From contig NZ_JONZ01000004.1 in assembly GCF_000712165.1 (NCBI RefSeq), positions 124,001-188,000 of the forward strand: a stretch of DNA of 64,000 bases, read 5' to 3'. Position numbers and translations under genes: made by a program. The stretch comes from Ureaplasma canigenitalium ATCC 51252 (GTDB lineage: Bacteria; Bacillota_I; Bacilli_A; Mycoplasmatales; Mycoplasmoidaceae). Shown here one piece after another: positions 55,515 to 64,000 of this stretch (its first letter is position 1; the number at the start of each line of letters is the position of its first letter). The notes beneath the pieces were generated by a model. The model was not told where the DNA came from. It did no database searches and worked only from the letters and a program-made list of their open reading frames with translations.

Positions 55515-56255
55515 ATGCAGTATGGTTCAATTTCGGATATTGGTAATGTACGATTACATAATGACGATTGTTCGTCTGCAGTAATGAATAACGACCAACA
55601 ACTTTTGCTCATCGTTTGTGATGGTCTTGGTGGTTATAAGGGTGGAGAAACCGCTTCACATATTGTTTTAAATAACATCGTTAATCAATTTCAAAACACT
55701 AACTTTATTGGGTATGATAAAAACCAGATTCGTAAATGGTTCATTAATGTAATAACAAGTGCTCAAAAAGAAATTGATGCATGTGTACTCCTTGAAAAAG
55801 AGTCTTATAATATGGGAACCACACTTGTTGCTTCGATCATTATTAATGACAAGGTTTACACAATTAACATTGGTGATAGTAGGGCATTTCTCCTTAAGGA
55901 AAATTGCTCATTAAAGATAACTAAGGATCATAATTTATTTGAAGCACTAAAAGAAAGAAATGAACCAGATTCTTTGTTTGAAAAATATAGTTCACAACTT
56001 GCTGCTTTAACACAATTTATTGGTCGTACATCGAATGTCTTAATTACTTACGATATTTTTGAAAATACACTTGAAAATGGTGACATCATTCTTCTTTCGT
56101 CAGATGGTTTTTACAACTTTATTGATATTAATGACATTTATTCAAAATTAACTCATAAAAACTTTAATACAGAATTAACAAAATTAATTTCTCTCGCTCT
56201 AGAAAACGGTAGCAATGATAACCTCTCGCTTGCTGTTTATCAACATATAGGATAA
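55515..56255 (+). CDS. PP2C-type protein phosphatase (PrpC/Stp)
   Basis: A 246-residue metal-dependent Ser/Thr phosphatase. Metal and catalytic motifs in order: GNVRLHNDD, VCDGLGGYKGGE, MGTTLVASI, INIGDSRAFL, SSDGFYNF and SNDNLSLAV. The start ATG 55515 is 1 base after rlmN. Paired with the adjacent kinase, it should reverse its phosphorylations, as PrpC/PrkC do in Bacillus. Confidence 0.95.
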   Translation: MQYGSISDIGNVRLHNDDCSSAVMNNDQQLLLIVCDGLGGYKGGETASHIVLNNIVNQFQNTNFIGYDKNQIRKWFINVITSAQKEIDACVLLEKESYNMGTTLVASIIINDKVYTINIGDSRAFLLKENCSLKITKDHNLFEALKERNEPDSLFEKYSSQLAALTQFIGRTSNVLITYDIFENTLENGDIILLSSDGFYNFIDINDIYSKLTHKNFNTELTKLISLALENGSNDNLSLAVYQHIG

Positions 56256-56257
56256 TT

Positions 56258-57550
56258 ATGGAACGAAAAAGATATAACAAAGGAGATATCTTAAACAACA
56301 AATACCAGATTTTAAAATATCTAGCATCTGGTGGTTTTTCTGATGTTTATCTTGTTTGTCTCAAAGAGGATTATGGTGTCCTTGCAAAGACTTATGATGA
56401 TGAGAAAGATCAACTTAAAGTTAAGAAGAAAAAGGTGTCTGAACTTGAAGGAGAAGAAAGAGAAAAAATAGTTTTTGCATGTAAAGTACTTTACATTAAA
56501 GATAAGGAAAAACAAGAAACCTTTTTTGATGAAGTCAAAATTCTTAAAGTTGTTAAGAATTTAAAAAGTGAATACACTAAAAATATCGCTCAGTTTATTG
56601 AATATTTTGAACTCGGTTCTCTTGAACATGAGAATTATCAAATTTGTATTATTCAGGAATATGTTGATGGGATTACACTTGCTAATTATTTAGCATTGCA
56701 TCCTAATTTAACTTGGATTTCAGCGGTACGAGTAATCAAAGAAATTGCCCTTGGTTTAAAAGCGTTTCATGAATCTAATTTCAAGATTATCCACCGGGAT
56801 CTGAAACCAGAAAATTGTTTAGTTAATTTAAGTTTAACTAAAGTTAAAATTATTGATTATGGTGCTTCGTCTGCTTTTTATAGTAACAAAGATTTAACAC
56901 TTGACCGGGACATTAAATGTTCGATTCCGTACGCTCCGCCTTCAATTCTTAAAATCTCAAATGAGATTACGAAGAAAGCGAAAATTGAGAACAAGACTGC
57001 TATTTCTTATAATGCTCAAAAAATTTACCAGGAAGTTTTTAACCATCACTATGACATTCACTCTCTTGGTGTGATGCTTTACGAATTAATTGCGAATAAA
57101 CTTCCATTTGACCATATTCCAATAGACAAAGGTAAAAGTGAGACCAAAAAATTTATTGAGATGTTAAAGATGTATGAACGATATGACTACGACCCACTAT
57201 CTTTAATGAATCCGACCATCCCAATTGGAATTGACAATATTCTTACAAGATGCTTTGCTTGAAAACCAAAGGATTATCTATGGAAGTATCCTGACATTAA
57301 TGCTTTCATCAAAGATCTTGATGCAGTTTTTGATGAGCAACATGATATTAACCAAAATTATTACAAACCGCTTGAAACCCAAATTTTATATAAAGATCGG
57401 AAAGCAAGTCTTAATTCAATCAAAAAAGAAGATCAAAAATTTTACCTTCGAAAATGAATGCTCATACTCATTACTTCGATTGTTTGTATCCTTGTTTTTG
57501 TGTTAATTGTTTTACTTATATACTATAATGTAGGTAATTATGGAAGTTAA
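56258..57550 (+). CDS. Membrane-anchored Ser/Thr protein kinase
   Basis: A 430-residue Hanks-type kinase. Glycine loop ASGGFSDVYLV (residues 23-33), ATP Lys76 in FACKVLYI, catalytic HRDLKPEN with Asp181, magnesium loop DYG (200-202) in place of DFG. A C-terminal helix at about residues 397-420 (LILITSIVCILVFVLIVLLI) anchors it, with only about 10 residues outside, so there is no PASTA sensor as in PrkC. TGA codons at 57260-57262 and about 57455 read as Trp. It overlaps rsgA by 11 bases and follows the phosphatase by 2. Targets unknown. Confidence 0.93.
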
Positions 57551-58409
57551 GGTTGTACGACAAATTAAAGATCACTATTTCGGATACTTTAAGGAACAAA
57601 AAACTATTATTAAAATTTATCCAAGGGGGATTTTTAAGCACGACAAACACGAATTAAAACCTATTGTTGGTGATGATGTCATCGTTAAACTTGTCGATGA
57701 TTTGTACATTATTGACGAGATTAAAGAACGAAAAAACCGGTTTATCCGTCCAAGAATTGCTAATCTTGACATCATTCTTATCGTGATGAGTGCAACAAAA
57801 CCGACCTTTAATGTGAATCTTCTATGTCGTTTTCTTGCCCTATATGACCGATACCAAATTAAAGATACGATTATTGTGATAACCAAAACCGATTTAGTTG
57901 AAGATACCAACCAAGTTTTTCAGTACATCAATGATTTAAGAAAAGATGGGTACCAAGTTTTGCTCTCAAACAGGAATGAAGATATTGATTACTTAAAAAG
58001 CATAATCAAGGATCATGTGGTTTGTCTAGTTGGTAACTCAGGTGTTGGAAAATCGACTCTTATTAATAAGATAGACCATACATTTAATCGACATACCCAA
58101 GAAATTTCGTTATCTCTTAATCGAGGTAAACATACGACAACCAATACTCATTTGTTAAATTTTAATGATGGTTACCTTGTTGACACTCCTGGATTTAGTA
58201 CCATTCTACTTAATATGACGAAAAAGGAACTTTCAACATCGTTTAAAGATTTTAATCAAATTGCTCCTTTGTGTAAATTTAGTGATTGTCTTCATACGAA
58301 CGAACCGGGGTGTCGAATCCGCGAAGCGGTTGATGAAAAAACGATTGCAAAGTGACGCTATGATGAGTATTTAAAGTTACTAAATCTGGTTGATAAAGAA
58401 AAAAAGTAA
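57540..58409 (+). CDS. rsgA: Ribosome small-subunit GTPase RsgA
   Basis: A 289-residue circularly permuted GTPase needed for late 30S maturation. OB-fold N-terminus, then G4 TKTD (115-118), G1 GNSGVGKS (165-172), G3 DTPGF, and the zinc finger CKFSDCLHTNEPGC. TGA 58353-58355 reads as Trp (KWRYDEYL). Bacterial stp-prkC-rsgA order is the same as in Bacillus. A terminator follows. Confidence 0.95.
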
Positions 58410-58424
58410 ACATATAAAAGAAGG

Positions 58425-58457
58425 AAAAAAAACTGATTTTTTTGTTCAGTTTTTTTA
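58425..58457 (+). terminator. Terminator of the gmk-rsgA operon
   Basis: Stem AAAAAACTGA and TCAGTTTTTT with a 9-base loop, followed by T residues; 16 bases past the rsgA stop. Confidence 0.8.
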
Positions 58458-58464
58458 TTTCATC

Positions 58465-58551
58465 TTGAATTAAATAAAACTTTCCTTTATAATTTTAAAG
58501 TTTTGTCAATAGTAAAAAAACGACATTTTGACACACCCGAAAGTGTTGTCA
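58465..58551 (+). promoter_or_regulatory. str operon promoter and leader hairpin
   Basis: TTGAAT (58465-58470), 17-base spacer, TATAAT (58488-58493). The leader contains a stem TGACACAC (58529-58536), loop CCGAAA, GTGTTGTCA (58543-58551) with one bulged T. It ends 34 bases before the rpsL ATG. No T tract follows. It could be a regulatory target for S12 or S7, which is inference. Confidence 0.6.
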
Positions 58552-58585
58552 TAAATTAAAAATTAAGAAATGAAAGGAAAACAAT

Positions 58586-59011
58586 ATGCCTACAATTGCA
58601 CAATTAATTCGTAATAAACGTGTACCTAAGGTAAAGAAAACAAAATCACCTGCACTTTTATATACGTATAATTCATTAAAAAAGCAAACAAAGCGTAATC
58701 CAAGTCCACTTAAATCTGGTGTGTGTACTCGTATTGGTACAATGACTCCAAAGAAACCTAACTCGGCTTTGCGTAAGTATGCAAAGGTACGTCTTACAAA
58801 CGGTTTTGAAGTACTTGCTTATATCCCAGGAGAAGGTCATAACTTACAGGAACACAGTGTGGTTATTATTCGTGGGGGAAGAGTTAAGGACTTACCAGGG
58901 GTAAGATACCACATCGTTCGTGGGACAGCCGATACTGCTGGTGTTGATAAACGTCGTCAACAACGATCATTATATGGTGCGAAAAAACCGAAAGACGCAG
59001 CTAAAAAATAG
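58586..59011 (+). CDS. rpsL: 30S ribosomal protein S12
   Basis: S12, 141 residues, at the decoding centre. Hallmarks: [70 protein letters not shown]. The streptomycin-site Lys residues (KKPNS and VKDLPG) are wild type. First gene of the str operon. Confidence 0.98.
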   Translation: MPTIAQLIRNKRVPKVKKTKSPALLYTYNSLKKQTKRNPSPLKSGVCTRIGTMTPKKPNSALRKYAKVRLTNGFEVLAYIPGEGHNLQEHSVVIIRGGRVKDLPGVRYHIVRGTADTAGVDKRRQQRSLYGAKKPKDAAKK

Positions 59012-59032
59012 TTACTAAGGAGGAAATGGAAA

Positions 59033-59500
59033 ATGAGAAAATTAAAACCTGAAAAAAGACAAGTCCTTGCTGACCCAGTTTATAACTCTAAATTAGTAAC
59101 AAAACTAATTAATACCATTATGTATGAAGGTAAAAAAGGGCTAGCACAATCAATTATTTACAATGCTTTTGAATTAATTGAAAAGAAAACAAACAAACCA
59201 GCACTAGAGGTGTTTAATAAAGCAATCGATAACATTATGCCTGTTATTGAGCTTCGTGTTCGTCGGGTAGGTGGGTCTAACTTCCAAGTACCAACCGAAG
59301 TGACTCCTGAACGTAAGCAAACTCTTGGTCTTCGTTGATTAACTCAATATGCTCGTCTAAGACACGAACACACGATGACCGACAAACTTGCTGGGGAAAT
59401 TATTGATGCTTCAAACAACACTGGAGCTTCAATTAAGAAAAAAGAAGATACTCACAAAATGGCTGAAGCTAACAAAGCGTTCGCTCACCTTCGTTGATAA
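59033..59500 (+). CDS. rpsG: 30S ribosomal protein S7
   Basis: S7 of 155 residues, head of the 30S subunit. Family pieces: [61 protein letters not shown]. The gene ends Arg-Trp-stop, with tandem TGA TAA, the TGA being Trp. Another TGA at 59336-59338 reads as Trp. Strong ribosome site AAGGAGG. Confidence 0.97.
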
Positions 59501-59521
59501 TTCAGTAGATAAGGAAAAAAT

Positions 59522-61591
59522 ATGTACACGAAAGATTTACATTTTTATCGTAACTTTGGAATTATGGCACACATCGATGCAGGTAAGACAACTACATCAG
59601 AACGAATCTTATTCCACACAGGTAAGAACCACAAAATTGGTGAAACACACGATGGTGCTGCTACGATGGACTGAATGGCACAAGAAAAAGAACGTGGAAT
59701 TACGATTACTTCAGCAGCCACTTATGCTCAATGGGCAGATCATGAACTTAACTTAATTGATACACCAGGACACGTTGACTTCACAGTTGAAGTTGAACGT
59801 TCGCTTCGTGTTCTTGACGGTGCTGTCGCTGTTCTTGATGGTCAAAACGGGGTAGAGCCACAAACTGAAACAGTTTGAAGACAAGCAACTAGATATAATG
59901 TCCCAAGAATTGTTTTTGTAAACAAGATGGACAAGACTGGTGCTGACTTCTACTATTCAATCGACACCATTAAAAATCGTCTTGGGGTAAAGGCAACAGC
60001 GATTCAAATTCCAATCGGTGCTGAACAAGATTTCGTTGGTCAAATTGATCTTCTTGAAATGAAGGCTTACTACTATGATGGTGGTGCTGATGAAAAGTAT
60101 GAAATCAAGGATATCCCAGCTGACCTATTTGAAAAAGCGAAAGAAATGAGAGCAAAACTAATCGACGATGTTGCTCTGTTTGACGACGATGTGTTAAATA
60201 AGTACCTAGAAGGTGAAGAATTAACTATTGACGAAATTAAGAAATGTATCCGTAAGGGAGTTATTTCAACTCAGTTATACCCAGTTCTATGTGGTTCTGC
60301 TTTCAAGAACAAAGGTGTTAAGAAACTACTAAATGCGGTTGTTGATTACCTTCCAAGTCCACTTGATGTTCCACCAATCAAAGGTCACAAACCGCATGGT
60401 GGAGAAGTTGAAGTTCACAACGATGAAAAAGAATCATTTAGTGCTCTTGCCTTCAAAGTAGCAACTGACCCATTTGTTGGTCGTCTTACATACATTCGCG
60501 TTTATTCTGGTAAACTTGAAAAAGGTTCTTATATCTTAAACTCAACTAAGGATAAGAAGGAACGTGTCTCACGTCTTGTTAAGATGCATAGTAATAATCG
60601 AACAGAAATTGATTCAATTTCAGCTGGTGATATTTGTGCTGTAATCGGTCTAAAAGACACAACTACCGGGGATACGATTTGTGATGAAAAGAATCCAATC
60701 ATCCTTGAAAAGATGACTTTTGCTGATCCTGTTATCTCGCTTAGTGTTGAACCAAAAACTAAAGCTGACCAAGAAAAGATGTCAATTGCTCTTTCAAAAT
60801 TAGCAGAAGAAGACCCAACTTTTAAGACATATACTGACCAAGAAACAGGTCAAACAATCATTGCGGGAATGGGTGAATTACACCTAGATGTGCTTGTTGA
60901 CCGTATGCGTCGAGAATTTAATGTCCAAGTTAATGTAGGTGCACCACAAGTTTCATACCGTGAAACATTTACTGTTGAAGGTGAAGCTGAAGGGAAGTAT
61001 ATTAAACAATCTGGTGGTCGTGGACAATATGGGCATGTTTGAATTAAATTCGAACCTAACCACGATAAAGGATTTGAATTCGTTGACAAGATTGTCGGTG
61101 GTAAAGTTCCTAAGGAATACATTAAAGAAGTTGAAAACGGTTTAATTGAAGCTCTTGAATCAGGACCACTTGCTGGATATCAAACGATTGATGTAAAAGC
61201 AACAATCTATGATGGTTCATATCACGAAGTTGACTCATCAGGGATGGCATATAAAATTGCAGCATCACTTGCTTTTAAGGAAGCTGCTAAAATTTGTAAA
61301 CCAGTTTTACTTGAACCAATTATGGATGTCGATGTTTCAACACCGGATGAATATTTTGGGACAGTAATGGGTGATATTTCAAAACGTCGTGGTATTATCG
61401 AAGGACAAGAAACACGAGGTAATGCTCACACTATTAAAGCAAAAGTTCCACTATCTGAGATGTTTGGTTATGCGACGGATCTTAGATCAAATACACAAGG
61501 TCGTGGACAATATGTAATGCAGTTTAGTCACTATGCCCAAGCACCTAAATCAGTGACTGAAGAAGTAATGGAAATGAGAGCTAAGAAATAA
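59522..61591 (+). CDS. fusA: Elongation factor G
   Basis: EF-G, 689 residues, the translocation GTPase. GTPase motifs: [36 protein letters not shown]-terminal domains include [16 protein letters not shown] and [22 protein letters not shown] codons read as Trp ([23 protein letters not shown]). Member of the rpsL-rpsG-fusA operon; 21 bases after rpsG. A promoter for tuf lies between. Confidence 0.98.
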
Positions 61592-61640
61592 TTTTCTAAG
61601 TTCTATTAACATTTATTATTAAACATAAAAACTTGGTTAA

Positions 61641-61649
61641 TGTTATAAT
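61641..61649 (+). promoter_or_regulatory. Predicted extended -10 promoter of tuf
   Basis: TGTTATAAT, an extended -10 (TG-n-TATAAT) 48 bases before tuf. The -35 is poor, as expected for extended -10 promoters. Confidence 0.55.
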
Positions 61650-61697
61650 GTAAAAAGCATTTAACACGAAAACCTTGTTATATATTAGGAGAAAAAA

Positions 61698-62882
61698 ATG
61701 TCAAAAGCAAAATTTGAACGTACTAAACCACACGTTAATATTGGTACAATCGGACACGTTGACCACGGTAAGACAACGCTTACTGCTGCTATTTCAACAG
61801 TGTTAGCTAAGAAAGGACAAGCAATTGCTCGTTCTTATGCTGATGTTGATAACACACCAGAAGAAAGAGAACGTGGTATTACTATCAACGCTAGCCACGT
61901 TGAATATGAAACAGCAAGTCGACACTATGCTCACGTTGACTGTCCGGGGCACGCTGACTATGTTAAAAACATGATTACAGGGGCTGCTCAAATGGATGGA
62001 GCAATTCTTGTTATTGCCGCTTCTGATGGGATTATGGCTCAAACAAAGGAACACATCCTTCTAGCTCGTCAAGTAGGTGTTCCTAAGATTGTTGTATTCC
62101 TTAACAAATGTGACTTCATGACTGATGGCGAAATGCAAGACCTTGTTGAAATGGAAGTTCGTGAACTTCTTAGCAAATACGGATATGATGGTGATAACAC
62201 TCCAGTAATCCGTGGTTCTGCTCTTAAAGCACTTGAAGGCGACCCAGTTTGAGAAGCTAAGATTGAAGAATTAATGGACGCTGTTGATACTTGAATTCCA
62301 TTACCTCAACGTGATACAGACAAACCATTCCTTCTTGCGATTGAAGATGTATTTACAATCTCAGGTCGTGGTACTGTTGTAACAGGACGTGTTGAACGTG
62401 GTACTCTTAAATTAAATGATGAAGTTGAAATTGTTGGTCTAAAGGAAACTCAAAAAACAGTTGTAACTGGAATTGAAATGTTCCGTAAACAACTTGACAC
62501 CGCTGAAGCTGGTGATAATGCTGGTATTCTTCTACGTGGTGTTAAGAAGGAAGACGTTGAACGTGGTCAAGTATTATGTAAACCAGGTTCAATTAACCCA
62601 CACAGTAAGTTTACAGCTAAGGTATATATCCTTAAAAAAGAAGAAGGTGGACGTCATACACCAATCGTTTCAGGTTACCGTCCACAATTCTACTTTAGAA
62701 CTACTGATGTGACAGGTGCAATTACTCTTCCAGCAGGAACTGAACTTGTGATGCCAGGGGATGACGTTGAAATCACAGTTGAATTAATTGCTCCAGTTGC
62801 CATTGAAGACGGAAGTAAGTTCTCTATTCGTGAAGGTGGTAAGACAGTTGGTCACGGTAGTGTTATTCACACAACTAACTAA
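61698..62882 (+). CDS. tuf: Elongation factor Tu
   Basis: EF-Tu, 394 residues, delivers aminoacyl-tRNA to the ribosome. GTPase motifs: [25 protein letters not shown]-terminal landmarks: GRVERGTLK and [30 protein letters not shown] codons at 62250-62252 and 62292-62294 read as Trp. Single copy within the window, with its own promoter and terminator. Confidence 0.98.
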
Positions 62883-62907
62883 TTTATATTAAAGTCATTA
62901 AATAATG

Positions 62908-62936
62908 AAAAAAAGGTGAGCAATCATCTTTTTTTC
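62908..62936 (+). terminator. tuf terminator
   Basis: Stem GGTGA and TCATC extended by A/T runs on both sides (one G-T pair), loop GCAA, then T residues; 26 bases past the tuf stop. Confidence 0.78.
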
Positions 62937-63093
62937 TTTTATCTCCTTTGACCGGTCACTAAAAACATGTTTTCATCTACTCTACTAGGTAGCGAAACAG
63001 CTGATATTCTGCTAAAAAGATGATGAAAAAACGATGAATTCTAATAAAATATATTAAATTGTTTTTATTTATTAAATATGTAAAAGGATTATT

Positions 63094-64000
63094 GTGAAAA
63101 AAGTTATTAAAATCAGCGAAAGGATGGTCTTTGATGATACCTATAAGCTTGGTGGAGCATTGAAAGCTTCAACACCTGTCAAAGCTTATAAAGGTATCAT
63201 CCTTTTATCCTTATTCGCTTTTTGATTAACGATCTTAATCGATGCTAATAAAAGTATTTTCATGTCAGATCTTCTACCGGTTCGTAACTTCTTAAAAGTT
63301 ACTGACTTCTCAAATGAGCATTTTAACACGATTATACTTTTTAAATTTATCATTTTGTCTTTTGTTTTCTTCTATACGATTATTAAAAATTATCGGAATA
63401 TATATTTCCAGAAGGAACTAATTAAGCGCTATGGTGCTTGATTCTTTTTGTACTACAGTCTTACCGTTTCAGCATTTGGTTTAATTGTTGGTTATCACCC
63501 AATCCGGTCAACAACTTCCTTAACATACCAATACGCATCGTTGGTTTATATTTTGTTACCGTTATTTTTTGTTAATTTTGCTTATCATATTTACATCCAT
63601 ATACTAAAGCAAAAAACAGAACCACTTGCTTATAACAGAGTATGAAGTCTTTCAATTACCCTAATTAGTCAAGCACTTACCGCTGCTCTTGTGATTGCTT
63701 TTGTTTTGAGTTTTACGAAATCAAGTCTTTCCATACAAAATAACTTAAATCGAACTGACGGTAAGAACAACATTATTATTAATGAGTTTATTTTTAATAA
63801 CAACAAGGTTTATATTTATTTGCAACAGTTGTTCTCAGTAGCTTCTTCGAAAAACTTAAGCATCATTATCTTTGGTTTTATTGGAATTGGTGTTTTACTA
63901 GTTGGTATGAATACATCAGAAATTTTGTTTATTGCTTCAAAACAATACACATATCATTTCTTCCGTGATCAAATGGTAATCCTACTTGTTGTTTTTATTG
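63094..64000 (+). CDS. Polytopic membrane protein, 3' end outside window; possible F1-like ATPase-associated protein
   Basis: At least 302 codons, starting at GTG 63094 with AAAGGA upstream and running off the right edge. A 39-residue N-terminus is followed by hydrophobic helices at about residues 40-55, 87-105, 126-145, 150-170, 190-210 and 250-300. TGA codons read as Trp (FAFWLTIL, YGAWFFLY, NRVWSLS). I do not recognise a strict motif. The layout recalls the membrane protein that opens the mycoplasma F1-like (type 3) ATPase gene cluster (MSC_0624 family), but without the following alpha- and beta-like genes this is only a suggestion. Confidence 0.5.

Noticed and set aside
61633-61649. TTGGTT as -35 of the tuf promoter
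   Set aside because: It is only 5 bases from TATAAT; the extended -10 explains the promoter better.
62940-63093. Spacer between the tuf terminator and the last gene searched for a tRNA or small gene
   Set aside because: No cloverleaf, no open frame of credible length; only AT-rich sequence with a weak long-range inverted match.

Overview
The window is AT-rich bacterial DNA from a mollicute (Mycoplasma-type) genome that reads UGA as tryptophan. Many conserved genes (rpoB, rpoC, fusA, tuf, enolase-cluster genes, gatB, dnaB, rlmN) stay intact only if in-frame TGA is Trp. Genes are tightly packed, often overlapping by 4 to 25 bases. There are many membrane proteins and lipoproteins and no cell-wall genes. 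I cannot name the species. I recognised no tRNA, rRNA, IS element or CRISPR array.

Layout. 1-5.7 kb: RNase J (minus, runs off the left edge), a HAD phosphatase, trmD, an adenine DNA methyltransferase followed by about 0.6 kb of decayed coding sequence, and a YitT-family membrane protein. 5.7-12.4 kb (minus): a small membrane protein, an iron/siderophore-type ABC importer (lipoprotein plus two FecCD permeases, no ATPase in sight), a second HAD phosphatase and trpS. 12.4-21.2 kb (plus, with rlmH reversed): spx/arsC-like, nadK, a membrane-anchored EIIB-like protein without its cysteine, then a glycolytic run tpiA-gpmI-(membrane protein)-eno-pfkA-pyk. 21.3-30.4 kb: rpoB-rpoC and two small membrane proteins. 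30.4-31.5 kb: tmRNA and a reversed acetyltransferase. 31.6-34.8 kb: rpsF-ssb-rpsR and rplI-dnaB. 34.8-41.4 kb: a lipoprotein, ung, an ECF-type S component and gatC-gatA-gatB.

41.4-51.7 kb (minus) is one 10.3-kb reading frame for a membrane-anchored, helical repeat surface protein of about 3,420 codons. Its C-terminal two thirds carry long repeats of roughly 740-800 codons. A single ochre codon at 47477-47479 interrupts the frame. 51.9-53.6 kb (minus): a membrane protein, then rpmA-prp-rplU, in the Firmicute-type arrangement where Prp trims the L27 N-terminus. 53.8-58.4 kb (plus): gmk, rlmN, PP2C phosphatase, Ser/Thr kinase and rsgA, a signalling and ribosome-maturation cluster. 58.5-62.9 kb: the str operon rpsL-rpsG-fusA and tuf. 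The right edge cuts a polytopic membrane protein that may open an F1-like ATPase cluster.

Most of the window is core translation, transcription and glycolysis. The accessory parts are the methyltransferase locus, the ABC importer with a suspicious poly(A) tract at its lipoprotein start, and the giant repeat protein. No clearly undescribed multi-gene system was found; the giant repeat protein is the strongest candidate for new biology.
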